Origin: Methanomicrobiales archaeon HGW-Methanomicrobiales-3
Lineage (GTDB): Archaea > Halobacteriota > Methanomicrobia > Methanomicrobiales > Methanospirillaceae
Direction: 5' to 3'
NCBI GenBank assembly: GCA_002839605.1
Contig: PGYK01000009.1
Location: 61,418-125,417 of the forward strand
DNA: 64,000 nt
Positions within the stretch are counted from its first letter, which is position 1; the number at the start of each line of letters is the position of its first letter. A program made the translations under genes and the position numbers. Of this stretch, positions 38,295 to 47,255 are shown in pieces. Below the pieces are notes generated by a model. That model was not told where the DNA came from. It saw only the letters and a list, made by a program, of their open reading frames with translations, and searched no databases.

Positions 38295-38304
38295 CCTATT
38301 TAAG
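38295..38304 (+). promoter_or_regulatory. TATA-like element upstream of tRNA-Arg
   Basis: The A/T-rich string CTATTTAAGC lies about 45 bases before the tRNA. This would give a short 5-prime leader to be removed by RNase P. Confidence 0.4.
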
Positions 38305-38343
38305 CGATAAGAGCATTTTTAGTAAGGCAGGCAATCACACCAT

Positions 38344-38415
38344 GTCCCGGTGGGGTAGCGGATATCCTAGAAGATTGCGGATCTTTTGACCCGGGTTCAA
38401 GTCCCGGCCGGGGCG
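38344..38415 (+). tRNA. tRNA-Arg (anticodon GCG)
   Basis: A full cloverleaf can be drawn. The 7-bp acceptor stem is GTCCCGG (38344-38350) with CCGGGGC (38408-38414), including one T-G pair. The D arm contains GTAGCGG-like sequence. The 5-bp anticodon stem GAAGA/TCTTT encloses the loop TTGCGGA, which puts GCG at 38377-38379. The T arm is CCGGG-TTCAAGT-CCCGG. The discriminator base is G and no CCA is encoded. No intron is present. It reads CGC codons, plus CGU by wobble. Confidence 0.9.
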
Positions 38416-39261
38416 TAAATTCTTTTCCTGTTCAAATCTTTTCAATGGCAGGTAAACTGCAATGGGTGCCCGACCGGTTCCCGGCACATCCGGCACTTTG
38501 CCGGGTATTTCCATAATCTTTTACCCATACATTTTTCTTGTGGTAAAATTTTCCGGAAAAGAGCTGCAATGTGCCGAAACGGGCGATCCGGTTTTTACTG
38601 AAGGTAAGTAGGTGCTGGCCGACCAGCGCATGAAGGGTTGTTAACAATCGGAAAGTACATCGCCCGACCCACAGTAAGATCCCTACCCGTTATTGTCAAA
38701 GGTTCTACCCCGTCTCCCAAAACCCTCCTGGGAATTCTGGTTCACTGGATTACACTGCAGGCCCGATTATGCCCCATTTTTCCCTCGCCCCTCCAGACCC
38801 GGAGGACGTGATCCAAAAAACGTAAAAAATTCCGGCCGGAACAATTCTACATCAATGGCAGGAATGCGGAAGATCCTGTTTTGTAATGCTACCTCGACAA
38901 AATGAAGGAGGGGGAAGGTTTAGAACCGGATAGGGTGATTTACCCCAATCTGCCGCAATGGCTCATTATCGCAGACCCCCCTTTCATCCACTGCCACCGC
39001 GGAAATTTTACCCTGGAACTGCATTGGGGCGACTTACGATGTGCTGATAGTGATCGAGGTGTATGAAAGAATATTTTGCCTCCCTTCAGGATGATTGCAG
39101 ATTCCTCCAGAGATGAAATTTTCCCGCTTACCCTGCCGGGAAACGAAACAGCATCCCATGTTTCCTCCGCCAGAGATGGGCCATGGAGTCCAGGCAGACC
39201 GTCATCCCCTGCCTTTCACGTTAAAATTCCCCTGCAAAAGGGTTAAAAAAAAGGGAATCCT
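38416..39261. other. 846-bp gap without a recognisable gene
   Basis: Only short open frames occur (up to about 80 codons) and none has a ribosome site, membrane segment or motif that would support it. GC-rich short inverted repeats occur near 38470-38515. The G/C level and lack of stop-free frames suggest decayed sequence after the tRNA, but no identifiable remnant was found. Confidence 0.55.
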
Positions 39262-40056
39262 TCAGATAACCTGCGCCAGCATGAGCGGGACAAAACCACA
39301 GAGCGCAACCACCAGCACCGCCATGACTGCATAATCGCGGCGGGCAAACGTCCGCTCCCGGACATGCGTCTTTTTTCCGGTCCGGTATCCCCGCATATCA
39401 ATGGTGAGCCCGATGACGTTCGAGCGGAGCAGCGCGTTCGATACGAGCGGAATAACAATGGGAGCAACGCTCCGGATCTTGCCGATGAACCCTTCACCGG
39501 GATTGAACCCCCTCGCAAGTTGTGCCTCATGGATCCGCTGCCCCTCGATCTGGAGCGTGGGAATGAACCGGAGTGCGATGATGAACATCAGCGTATAATC
39601 GATGGGAAGGCCGGCCCGGTCCAGCGTATGGACAAGGTCCCGGGGCTGGGTTGAGATCAGGAAGAGCTGGAACGCAAAGATGAGCACGATAAACCGGAGC
39701 GTGAGAACAAATCCGATCATGAGCCCGCCGGTCGTGATGGGAACGAGGCCACCGATCCAGGGGATGCCCTGCGGGACCAGGTACCCGAGAATATCACCAT
39801 TGGGCATCGTTATGACCGTGATGAGGATGAAGATGATGCTCATGATGATGATGAGCTTGAGCTGCTGGAGCGACTCGGTGAGGAGTTCCCCGTAGGCAGC
39901 AAAGACCATCATCGCAAGGACCATGAGCACAAGGAATGCCAGGTTTGTCGAGATGAGGCACATAACGCTTACGACAAGGATGAACGCGATCTTCGTGAAC
40001 GGGTGAAGCCGGTGCAGGAACGCATCCTTGTGCACGTACTGGAGGATCTCTGCCAT
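39262..40056 (-). CDS. ecfT: ECF transporter transmembrane (EcfT/CbiQ-family) protein
   Basis: About 264 residues; an in-frame GTG at 40062 overlaps the previous stop and could be the start instead. It contains five to six membrane helices, with FTKIAFILVVSVMCLIS and IIIMSIIFILITVITM among them. The coupling segment has QRIHEAQLARGFNPGEG and RSNVIGLTIDMRGYRTGKKT, each with the Ala/Met-Arg-Gly-type helix signature of EcfT that docks on the ATPases. It is the third gene of an S-EcfA-EcfT operon with 4-base overlaps. Confidence 0.9.
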   Translation of the reverse strand: MAEILQYVHKDAFLHRLHPFTKIAFILVVSVMCLISTNLAFLVLMVLAMMVFAAYGELLTESLQQLKLIIIMSIIFILITVITMPNGDILGYLVPQGIPWIGGLVPITTGGLMIGFVLTLRFIVLIFAFQLFLISTQPRDLVHTLDRAGLPIDYTLMFIIALRFIPTLQIEGQRIHEAQLARGFNPGEGFIGKIRSVAPIVIPLVSNALLRSNVIGLTIDMRGYRTGKKTHVRERTFARRDYAVMAVLVVALCGFVPLMLAQVI

Positions 40057-40058
40057 GG

Positions 40059-41486
40059 TCACGCACCCCCGGAGTCAGAAATGATATGGCCGCTCTCCAT
40101 GGTAATGATCCGGTCCGCACAATGCTCCGCAATGTCACGGTTATGGGTGATGATGACGATGGTGTGACCCTTCTCCTGGAGTTTTTTAAGAATATTAATG
40201 ACAAGTAACGCCTCGTACCCGTCAAGACCTGTGGTTGGTTCGTCAAGCACGATGACGTTTGGCTGCATGGCAACAACACAGGCAATCCCGAGCCGCTGGC
40301 GCTCTCCCCGCGAGAGCCAGCGCGGGTACAGGGTTGCCGAATCGGTGAGTCCTGCGTCAGCAAGGGTAGCGTCGATGACCGTATCTGCATCTGCAATGGC
40401 CAGGTTCTTTACCCCGTACGCGACCTCTTCCCTTACAGTATCGGCAAAGAACATGTGGTCCGGGTTCTGGAAGACAAGACCGGCATCGTGGGCGAGCGCC
40501 GCGATGCTGTGGTCTTTGGTATTCTTGCCGTTGACGATGACATCGCCGCTTGTCGGGGAGAGGAGCCGGTTGAAGTGCTTGACGAGCGTGGTCTTGCCCG
40601 ACCCGTTCTCGCCAACTATGGCGACAAACTCTCCTTTCCTGATGGTAAGGTTGATTCCGGATAATGCCTGAACGTCCCCGTAACAGTGCGTGAGGTTTTC
40701 GACCTGGATGACCGGTTCGTTTCCGGCTCCAGCCATGGGATGTTTTTGCACGTTCGAAAAATCCGGAAGCACCATGCCCCGGACATGAATATCTTTAAGA
40801 ACCTCATCCGGGATACCCTGCGCAGTAATAGCGCCATTCTCCATGATGATGAGCGTATCGACAATTTCCCGGAAATTTTCGAACTTGTGCTCGATCAAAA
40901 GGATGGTCTTACCCGACTGCTTGAGGTTCTTTAAAATTTCTGCTATCCGTTTTGTTGCATGCTCGTCCAGCTCGGATGTCGGCTCATCAAGGATGAGGAT
41001 ATCATTGCCCAGCGCAAGTGTTGCAGCAAGGGCTACGCGCTGTTTCTGCCCTCCCGAGAGATGGTGAGGCGACCGGTCCTTAAGTTCCTCAAGGTACGTT
41101 GTCCGCATGATCCGGGCAAGCCGGTCCTCGATGACTTCTGGCGTAAGCCCCCGGTGTTCGAGTGCAGAGAGGATCTCCTCTTCAACGGTCGTGAAGATCA
41201 TCTGGGCTTCAGGATCATCAAAGACGACCCCGACATTCCGGGCAAGGTCCGAGAGGCTCCGGTAATCGGCGACATTTTTCCCATCTACGATAACCGAGCC
41301 TTCCTTCTTTCCTCCATAATCATGGTGCAGGACCCCGGATGCTGCAAGGCAGAGCGAGGTCTTCCCGGCCCCCGAAGGGCCGGTAACCATAATGCACCGG
41401 CCTTTCGTTAAAGAGAGGGAGATCCGGTGCAGGGCCGGCTGCACCGTGCTGGGATACGTGTAACTGACATCTTTGAGTTCGATCAT
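40059..41486 (-). CDS. ECF transporter ATPase, two ABC cassettes fused (EcfA-EcfA')
   Basis: 475 residues containing two complete ABC domains. The first (1-230) has GPSGAGKTS, a Q-loop with FDDPEAQMIF, LSGGQKQR and ILILDEPTSELD. The second (about 255-475) has GENGSGKTT, FQNPDHMFF, LSRGERQR and VIVLDEPTTGLD. In ECF systems the two ATPases are usually separate; here they are one chain. The first cassette has His in LIEHKF and the second in ITHNRD as switch residues, so both sites look functional. It overlaps the S-component gene by 4 bases. Confidence 0.93.
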   Translation of the reverse strand: MIELKDVSYTYPSTVQPALHRISLSLTKGRCIMVTGPSGAGKTSLCLAASGVLHHDYGGKKEGSVIVDGKNVADYRSLSDLARNVGVVFDDPEAQMIFTTVEEEILSALEHRGLTPEVIEDRLARIMRTTYLEELKDRSPHHLSGGQKQRVALAATLALGNDILILDEPTSELDEHATKRIAEILKNLKQSGKTILLIEHKFENFREIVDTLIIMENGAITAQGIPDEVLKDIHVRGMVLPDFSNVQKHPMAGAGNEPVIQVENLTHCYGDVQALSGINLTIRKGEFVAIVGENGSGKTTLVKHFNRLLSPTSGDVIVNGKNTKDHSIAALAHDAGLVFQNPDHMFFADTVREEVAYGVKNLAIADADTVIDATLADAGLTDSATLYPRWLSRGERQRLGIACVVAMQPNVIVLDEPTTGLDGYEALLVINILKKLQEKGHTIVIITHNRDIAEHCADRIITMESGHIISDSGGA

Positions 41487-42229
41487 TCCTGTCCTCTGAT
41501 AAGCACCCTGCTGGAGGGTTTGTAGAGGAACTGGACGACGATTGCATTAAAAACTGCCGTTACGACAACGATGGGAACAAAGACTGCCACGAATGCCATA
41601 ATATCGCCCCCATATTTTGGATCGGACAAAACGCTCGCGCCAACAAAGATCATAGCTATTGCTGCAAATGAAAAGCCACTTGCCAGTGTGCTTAAAAATG
41701 TTACAAATGCCGGTCCGATTGCAGTTCCTTTTTGAACGGTAATGTATGTTAAAAATTCACAAATTATGCCAATGAGGATCCCAATCGTAATTTTCAATTC
41801 AGAATAGCCTCCCATCTCCGGGAAATATTGAGGGAGCGTTACAATGGTTAAATAACTAAATACGAAAACAACCATTGCAAATACGATAATCCCAGATAAT
41901 AATGGTTTATATTGCATTATTCCAGATTTCATTGAGCTGATTTTCAATGCAATTGCATAAAGCACAAAACAAACCAAGGCACCCACCGGTTCGCTTATAA
42001 GATTCCCGGGCGGGAACATCGAACTGGAGATGAGCATCGATAAGGCTCCCGCAACAAGGCCGATACCCAGCGCTTCGAGAAGTTTTGGCCGGATCAGGAT
42101 GATTGCAAGACAGTAGAACGCAATGATCATGTTCGGCGTGAGCGGCGTATGGAGCATGGCAAGGAAGAATCTGAGAATTGCGCCGATGGCAAGCAGGATT
42201 CCGACAATGGCAATATCTTTTGACTTCAT
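41483..42229 (-). CDS. ECF transporter S component, substrate unknown
   Basis: 248 residues with six to seven hydrophobic helices starting MKSKDIAIVGILLAIGAILRFFL. The layout and the LTPNMIIAFYCLAIIL segment resemble S components of the tryptophan/vitamin transporter type. Substrate cannot be assigned. It is the first gene of the operon with the fused ATPase and EcfT. The central part (about 41690-41995) is clearly more A/T-rich than the ends. A 6-base inverted repeat overlaps the promoter region upstream. Confidence 0.75.
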   Translation of the reverse strand: MKSKDIAIVGILLAIGAILRFFLAMLHTPLTPNMIIAFYCLAIILIRPKLLEALGIGLVAGALSMLISSSMFPPGNLISEPVGALVCFVLYAIALKISSMKSGIMQYKPLLSGIIVFAMVVFVFSYLTIVTLPQYFPEMGGYSELKITIGILIGIICEFLTYITVQKGTAIGPAFVTFLSTLASGFSFAAIAMIFVGASVLSDPKYGGDIMAFVAVFVPIVVVTAVFNAIVVQFLYKPSSRVLIRGQE

Positions 42230-42282
42230 GGTAACATCACAACATCATGTAGGGAAGGTGAAAGGGTCGTTTTGTGACTAAC

Positions 42283-42300
42283 TTATACCTTAATGTATAA
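42283..42300. promoter_or_regulatory. Inverted repeat in the ECF operon promoter
   Basis: TTATAC-CTTAAT-GTATAA has perfect 6-base arms, and a further TGTATAAATATG TATA-like string lies just beyond. Both are about 55-95 bases before the S-component ATG (minus strand). This arrangement suggests a repressor site overlapping the TATA box. Confidence 0.4.
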
Positions 42301-42469
42301 TTTTGTTCATTTGTGTATAAATATGTAATCCTGTTGCCAGATCCTGCCAAAACCGCCTCTGCTGGTATCCATAAGTGCTCATGAGTATCCGGAAGGGGGA
42401 ACGATACCTGAAATTTCAACCATCAGCTTCATTGCCCGGGCCGGCAATCAGACGTACTAAGGAAACTCC

Positions 42470-43687
42470 ATGGTATTTGCACCGGGCAGCACCAGCATCT
42501 ATGCGGAATCTCTCGCGCTCCATGCAAAGTACAAGGGAAAACTGGGCATCCGGAAGAAAGTTGCGCTCCGGACCCGCAACGATCTTTCCCGGGTTTACAC
42601 CCCCGGGGTAAGCGCAGTCTGCCGGGAGATAGCAAAAAATCCCGACCTTGCCTACCGCTATACCCTCAAATCCAATACCATCGCCATCGTCTCGGACGGT
42701 TCAGCGGTCCTTGGTCTCGGGAACATCGGGGGCTATGCCGCAATTCCCGTCATGGAAGGAAAAGCGATCCTGTTCAAGGAATTTGCCGGTGTGGACGCGT
42801 TTCCCATCTGTTTTGAGAACTACGAGACCGACTTCACCGACCAGGTCCGTAACATTGCCCCGGTCTTTGGCGGCATCAACCTCGAAGACATTGCCGCACC
42901 GAAATGTTTTGAGGTGGAAGATGCCCTGCAGGATCTCGGCATTCCGGTCATGCACGATGACCAGCACGGTACCGCGGTGGTTGTCCTTGCGGCACTTCTC
43001 AATGCCTGCCGGGTGACAGGCCGGAAATTCTCCGATCTCAACATCGTTGTCTGCGGGGCCGGGGCAGCCGGCTTTGCCATCAGCAGGCTCCTCAAGTGCA
43101 TCGGGTACGACCCGGCGGTCTGCACCATGGTCAACGAGATCGTTGTCTGTGACACAAAAGGGACCATCTTCCGGGGAAGGCCGGGCCTGTACCGGAACAA
43201 GTACAAGTTCATCCTTGCCGAGGAGACCAACCGGCCGGCGCTTGCCGGATCGCTTGCCGATGCCATGATCGGCGCTGATGTGGTTATCGGGGTATCGGGC
43301 CCGGGGATCATCACTGAAGCGATGGTCCGGTCCATGGCAGAAAACCCCATCGTCTTTGCCATGGCAAACCCGGTACCGGAGATCCTCCCGGAACTGGCAA
43401 AACATGCCGGTGCTGCCATCGTTGGCACCGGCAGGAGCGACTACCCCAACCAGATCAACAACGTGCTCGCGTTCCCGGGCATATTCCGTGGGGCGCTCGA
43501 TGCCCGGGCAACCCGCATCTCCGATGAGATGAAGGTTGCCGCAGCCCACGCGATCGCCGATTACGTCCAAAAACCCCGGCGCGAGCGCATCCTCCCCAAC
43601 ATCCTTGACAAAGGGGTTACCCGGGCCGTAGCAAAAGCGGTACAAGAAGCGGCAATCCGGAGCGGGTGCAGCCGCACAATTGCGTAA
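42470..43687 (+). CDS. NAD(P)-dependent malic enzyme
   Basis: 405 residues. It oxidatively decarboxylates malate to pyruvate. Motifs seen are the N-terminal malic domain ([44 protein letters not shown]), the metal/substrate region ([18 protein letters not shown]) and the Rossmann NAD(P) site ([16 protein letters not shown]). [12 protein letters not shown] and [19 protein letters not shown] complete the family set. It has the short, bacterial/archaeal length. An AGGAAA site precedes the ATG. It stands alone, with neighbours transcribed away or toward it. Confidence 0.95.
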   Translation: MVFAPGSTSIYAESLALHAKYKGKLGIRKKVALRTRNDLSRVYTPGVSAVCREIAKNPDLAYRYTLKSNTIAIVSDGSAVLGLGNIGGYAAIPVMEGKAILFKEFAGVDAFPICFENYETDFTDQVRNIAPVFGGINLEDIAAPKCFEVEDALQDLGIPVMHDDQHGTAVVVLAALLNACRVTGRKFSDLNIVVCGAGAAGFAISRLLKCIGYDPAVCTMVNEIVVCDTKGTIFRGRPGLYRNKYKFILAEETNRPALAGSLADAMIGADVVIGVSGPGIITEAMVRSMAENPIVFAMANPVPEILPELAKHAGAAIVGTGRSDYPNQINNVLAFPGIFRGALDARATRISDEMKVAAAHAIADYVQKPRRERILPNILDKGVTRAVAKAVQEAAIRSGCSRTIA

Positions 43688-43774
43688 TGATCGCGGGAAC
43701 CTTTTAAAAACAGTAATCCGATTGCCGGAACAGACCCCGCCCGCTGTGTGGGGGGGCATAATCCGGGGTTTTCC

Positions 43775-44233
43775 TCACCCGTACCCGGTGATCTCGTAAT
43801 CGATGGCAGTCGAGTTCTTCGCACATTCCTTCCCGTGAAGGAGGACCTCCTCGATCGTCTTTTTTAAAAGAGCCGGGTAGACTGCCCCCACCATCTGCCG
43901 GACGGGTTTTTTGGTGCAGAAGAACGAAAACGTGGGCGTGCTCCGGACACCATAGCGTTCCGCCGTCCAGGGATTGGCAACGATATTGATCTTCGCAAAC
44001 ACGACCACGTCCCGGTATTCGCCGGCAAAATTCCGGAAATACGGCTCCATCTGGTGGCAGAAAGCGCAGGTGGGCGAGTAGAACATCACCGCAACCGGCC
44101 GGGCTTCGGATTCAACCTCCCGTTCCCAAGTGAGATCTGTCACTTCCACAAGGACCGCCGGGTGTTCTGTTGCAGCAGTTTCCGGGGAGGGCGTCCTGCT
44201 ATTGCCCCCGGTTGCCGGTTGTTTCTCTTCCAT
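43775..44233 (-). CDS. Thioredoxin-fold protein
   Basis: 152 residues from the ATG at 44233 (MEEKQPATGG). A Thr/Pro-rich N-terminal extension of about 30 residues precedes a thioredoxin domain with the active-site pair CAFC in MFYSPTCAFCHQMEPYF and the cis-Pro loop GVRSTPTFSFF. It is a thiol-disulfide exchange protein, cytoplasmic as there is no signal peptide. The same frame stays open far upstream, to 45046, only as a shadow of the opposite-strand genes. Its redox partner is not evident from the context. Confidence 0.88.
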   Translation of the reverse strand: MEEKQPATGGNSRTPSPETAATEHPAVLVEVTDLTWEREVESEARPVAVMFYSPTCAFCHQMEPYFRNFAGEYRDVVVFAKINIVANPWTAERYGVRSTPTFSFFCTKKPVRQMVGAVYPALLKKTIEEVLLHGKECAKNSTAIDYEITGYG

Positions 44234-44356
44234 ACACGTACCCCGGTTGAGTGATAGGCATATCCCATGCGATATAGTTTGTGCCGGAATCGCTGCCACT
44301 TTCACCCCCCGCAGACCGGCCTTTTTTCCCCCCGCGTACAGCAGGGATCCGGTGCT

Positions 44357-44884
44357 ATGCAGATCAGGCTCCGCCCCGGCATCACCCTCCGCGTGGGGAC
44401 ATTCTCGGCAGTCATTGCCCCGGAACACGTGATCACAGCGGCGCTCAACGAGAATCCCGAGCTTGAACGGTTCCTCTTCCTCTTTGTCTGCGGGAACTAT
44501 TCCCGGCTCATCTCGCATATCGGCAGGACAGCATCCAGCTTCGAAGTCCGCCGCCCGTTCACCGCTGACCAGCTCCTCACTGTGATCCGGGAGGCTGCCC
44601 ACACCATCATATTCATCGAACATGATCCGTCCCTCTTCGAGACCGCGGAACGGCTTCTCGAACCGGTCGGCTCTGCCCTCAAAGAGGCCGGCCGCGAAGC
44701 GCTCGTGGTCCTGTACGCCCCCTCCATGGACCGGCCGTTTGCCGCTCTGGCCCGGCAGGCAGACCGGCTCATCGAGATCGTGAACACCGGCGAACCGGAT
44801 CCGCGGCAACGTATGGCAGCCGTTCGTTCCGGGCACCGGGCAGATGGCCGGCCGCAGGCACAGACCACGCTTGAGGTGCAGTAA
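44357..44884 (+). CDS. Uncharacterised protein in PolB2-like operon (RecA/RadA-like beta-alpha pattern)
   Basis: 175 residues from the ATG at 44357 (MQIRLRPGITL), with GGTG upstream. Alternating strands and helices are visible (LERFLFLFVCG, TADQLLTVIREAAHTIIFIEHD, REALVVLYAPSMDRPFAALARQADRLIEI). The pattern resembles the C-terminal core of RecA/RadA-like proteins, but no Walker A motif exists, so it would be a non-ATPase paralogue at most. It is followed after 1 base by the next small gene and then by the polymerase, all three apparently cotranscribed. The tail (RADGRPQAQTTLEVQ) is polar. The fold suggestion is tentative. Confidence 0.7.
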   Translation: MQIRLRPGITLRVGTFSAVIAPEHVITAALNENPELERFLFLFVCGNYSRLISHIGRTASSFEVRRPFTADQLLTVIREAAHTIIFIEHDPSLFETAERLLEPVGSALKEAGREALVVLYAPSMDRPFAALARQADRLIEIVNTGEPDPRQRMAAVRSGHRADGRPQAQTTLEVQ

Positions 44885-44885
44885 G

Positions 44886-45128
44886 ATGGGGCGGAGTTTT
44901 TTGAGCGTCCGGCTTGGTGTCCGCTCCCTTGCAGAACGGTGGGAGCGGGTGTCAGGGAAACTTGACCGGGACAGCCGGGAGCATGCAGTGCGGCTGACCG
45001 GGCTTGCCAAAAACCATTCCAGCGAGGCCTTCTTCGGGTGCGACAACCCGCTTGAAGCGATGGTCTTCTCGGCCCTTCTTGAGATCCGCAGGAACCAGGG
45101 AGAGGAGGATGACGATGTGGGTCCTTGA
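44886..45128 (+). CDS. Small helical protein in PolB2-like operon
   Basis: 80 residues (MGRSFLSVRLGVRSLAERWERV...). It is highly charged and mainly helical, with FFGCDNPLEAMVFSALLEI at the C-terminal end. Its GAGGTG ribosome site lies inside the end of the preceding gene, and its last 14 bases overlap the polymerase start, which indicates translational coupling. No domain is recognised. Confidence 0.7.
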   Translation: MGRSFLSVRLGVRSLAERWERVSGKLDRDSREHAVRLTGLAKNHSSEAFFGCDNPLEAMVFSALLEIRRNQGEEDDDVGP

Positions 45129-47082
45129 TACCGTGTACCGGGATGGTGTGGATCTCTGGTGCCGCGATGCCAGCGGGACCGTGACCCGGAAGCACTATGC
45201 CTATGACCCGCCGTTTTACCTCCACCTGGCAGATCCCTCCGCCCACCACGAGATGCTGGACGTGCTGGAAGCAGAGTTTAAAGCAGAGCCCTGCAGCTTT
45301 TTTACGCTCTTTGGAGAACTCGACGGCTTCAGCGTGCACGGGAACCGCCAGCTGGCTGAGCAGATCGAGCAGCAGACCCGGTTCGATGCACGGCTCTTCA
45401 ACGTGGATGTGCGGCGCGACCAGCAGTTCATGGCAGAGCAGGGCATCTTCCCGTGCGGGGATGACCCCGGATCACGGTTCAGCGCAGATTTTTCCTGCAG
45501 CCTGCGCCGGATGGAGATCTGCATCCGGGACGATCCGGCCCGCACACCGCTCTGCACGGAAGTCGAAGTAACCGGCGATTGCACGGAGACGCTGCATGGC
45601 CCGGGCCATACCGTTGTTGCGGATCTCTTCGGGCTGGTCGAATCCATCGATCCGGAGGTGATCCTCATGTCCCATGCAGATACCTGGCTTCCGAAGTTCC
45701 GGGCATTTTCGGTTGAAAAAGGGTTGACGATGCCGTTCTCCCGGAACGGAAAGTACCGGCAGATGAGTTCCCGGTCCTACTGGAGCTACGGCCGGATGGA
45801 GCACAAGGAAGCAGCGCTCATCCCGGACGGGCGGGTGCTCATCGATACCGATGAATCGTTTGTGTACCGCGAAGGGGGGCTTGCCGGGGTCCTGATGGCA
45901 TCCCGGCTCTCGGGGCTCTCCCCGAACATGGCTGCGCGGTTCACGCCGGGGACGCTCATCAGCAGCTACGAGGTATACGAAGCGGTGAAGCGGGGGATCG
46001 TGGTGCCGTTCCGGAAGGCTGACGCGGAGACGGCGCGGAAACTTGCCGATCTGCGGGCCGCGGACCGGGGCGGGATGATGTTCCAGCCAAAACCCGGCAT
46101 CTACGAAAATGTAAACGAACTTGATTTCACCTCCATGTACCCCTCCATCATCGTCAGGTACAATCTCTCTCCCGAGACACTCGAAAACCCGTCAGCGAAA
46201 GGGTTCCTTCCCGCGGTGCTGGCACCGGTGGTCTCCCTTCGCCGCGAGACCAAGGAGAGGAAGCGTACAGAGCCCCGGTATGCCGGTATCGACACGCTGC
46301 TCAAGTGGATGCTCGTCACCTGCTTTGGCTACACCGGGTACAAGAACGCCAAATTCGGCAGGATCGAGGTCCACGAAGCCATTACCGCCCGGTCCCGTGA
46401 TATCCTGATCCAGACAAAAGATCTTGCCGAGTCCATGGGCTTTGTGGTGCTGCACGGCATCGTTGACTGCCTCTGGGTGCAGGGATCGCCCGTTGAGGTA
46501 CTGCAGCAGCGCATCGGGGACGTAACCGGGCTCCGGGCCGAGAACGAGCATTTCGACTGGATCGTATTCTTGCCGCTCAATGACGGGTTCGGCGCATACA
46601 ACCGGTATTACGGCCGGCTTTCTGACGGGAGCATGAAAGTGCGGGGAATTGCTGCACGGCGGCATGATGCGCCGGACATTATCCGTTCCATGCAACAGGA
46701 GATGCTTGAGGTGATGTGCACGGCAAAAGACACCGGTGAACTTGCCCGGGTCCGGGACAAGGTCCGCAAAATCTACCTTGCGGCCCTGCAGAGACTCCCG
46801 CTCGCAGACCCCCGCACACTTGCGATCAGCCGGAGGATCAGCCGCACCCGGTATACTCACCGCTGCCTTGAAGGGGCCGCTGTGCAGGCGTACCGCGATG
46901 ATGGCGTGGAGGTTGCGCCGGGCATGAAGATCCGCTACATTGTCCGTGATGCCCGCCGGTACCAGGTTGATCCTGAATGGAGAGCGAAAACATTTGATGT
47001 CCCCTACTATCGTTCGCTCATGGAGAAGGCCTGGAACGACATCGCATATGCTTTTGGCGGGAGAGTGATGCGCCCCGGATAG
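45115..47082 (+). CDS. B-family DNA polymerase, PolB2-like, with altered catalytic motifs
   Basis: 655 residues from the ATG at 45115 (GGAGG site 6 bases upstream). The polymerase part has motif [11 protein letters not shown] (Asp about 337) and a motif-B-like [21 protein letters not shown]. Motif C reads GIVDCLW in place of the canonical GDTDS: the first Asp is Ile449, while the second (Asp451, the usual metal ligand) remains. In the N-terminal half the 3-5 exonuclease motifs (FDxET, NxxxFD, YxxxD) are not recognisable. The chain is about 120 residues shorter than a replicative PolB. These are the marks of the archaeal PolB2 clade, regarded as non-replicative and in some species tied to error-prone repair. 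It ends the operon begun at 44357. Confidence 0.85.
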   Translation: MWVLDTVYRDGVDLWCRDASGTVTRKHYAYDPPFYLHLADPSAHHEMLDVLEAEFKAEPCSFFTLFGELDGFSVHGNRQLAEQIEQQTRFDARLFNVDVRRDQQFMAEQGIFPCGDDPGSRFSADFSCSLRRMEICIRDDPARTPLCTEVEVTGDCTETLHGPGHTVVADLFGLVESIDPEVILMSHADTWLPKFRAFSVEKGLTMPFSRNGKYRQMSSRSYWSYGRMEHKEAALIPDGRVLIDTDESFVYREGGLAGVLMASRLSGLSPNMAARFTPGTLISSYEVYEAVKRGIVVPFRKADAETARKLADLRAADRGGMMFQPKPGIYENVNELDFTSMYPSIIVRYNLSPETLENPSAKGFLPAVLAPVVSLRRETKERKRTEPRYAGIDTLLKWMLVTCFGYTGYKNAKFGRIEVHEAITARSRDILIQTKDLAESMGFVVLHGIVDCLWVQGSPVEVLQQRIGDVTGLRAENEHFDWIVFLPLNDGFGAYNRYYGRLSDGSMKVRGIAARRHDAPDIIRSMQQEMLEVMCTAKDTGELARVRDKVRKIYLAALQRLPLADPRTLAISRRISRTRYTHRCLEGAAVQAYRDDGVEVAPGMKIRYIVRDARRYQVDPEWRAKTFDVPYYRSLMEKAWNDIAYAFGGRVMRPG

Positions 47083-47255
47083 GAGGAACACGGAGAAACG
47101 GGCATCCCGGGCCCTTTCCCCACTCCGGCCCGGGTTTCGCAGGGCTGACCGTTGTTCCGGCCGGCATCGTCCGTATAACAGGAAACAGGGTGAATGTTTC
47201 AATACCCGGTACCGTGTACCACTAGTACGGAAACAAATCCCGCGGAGATTAGATA

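Noticed and set aside
38693..38905. 70-codon frame after the tRNA
   Set aside because: It is Pro/Arg-rich without a hydrophobic core or start signal; not supported as a gene.
42701..43759. Minus-strand frame of 352 codons opposite the malic enzyme
   Set aside because: It fully overlaps a gene with complete catalytic motifs and has none of its own; a high-GC shadow frame.
44234..45046. Upstream extension of the thioredoxin-like frame to 45046
   Set aside because: It runs through the opposite-strand 175-residue, 80-residue and polymerase genes; the thioredoxin start at 44233 is sufficient.
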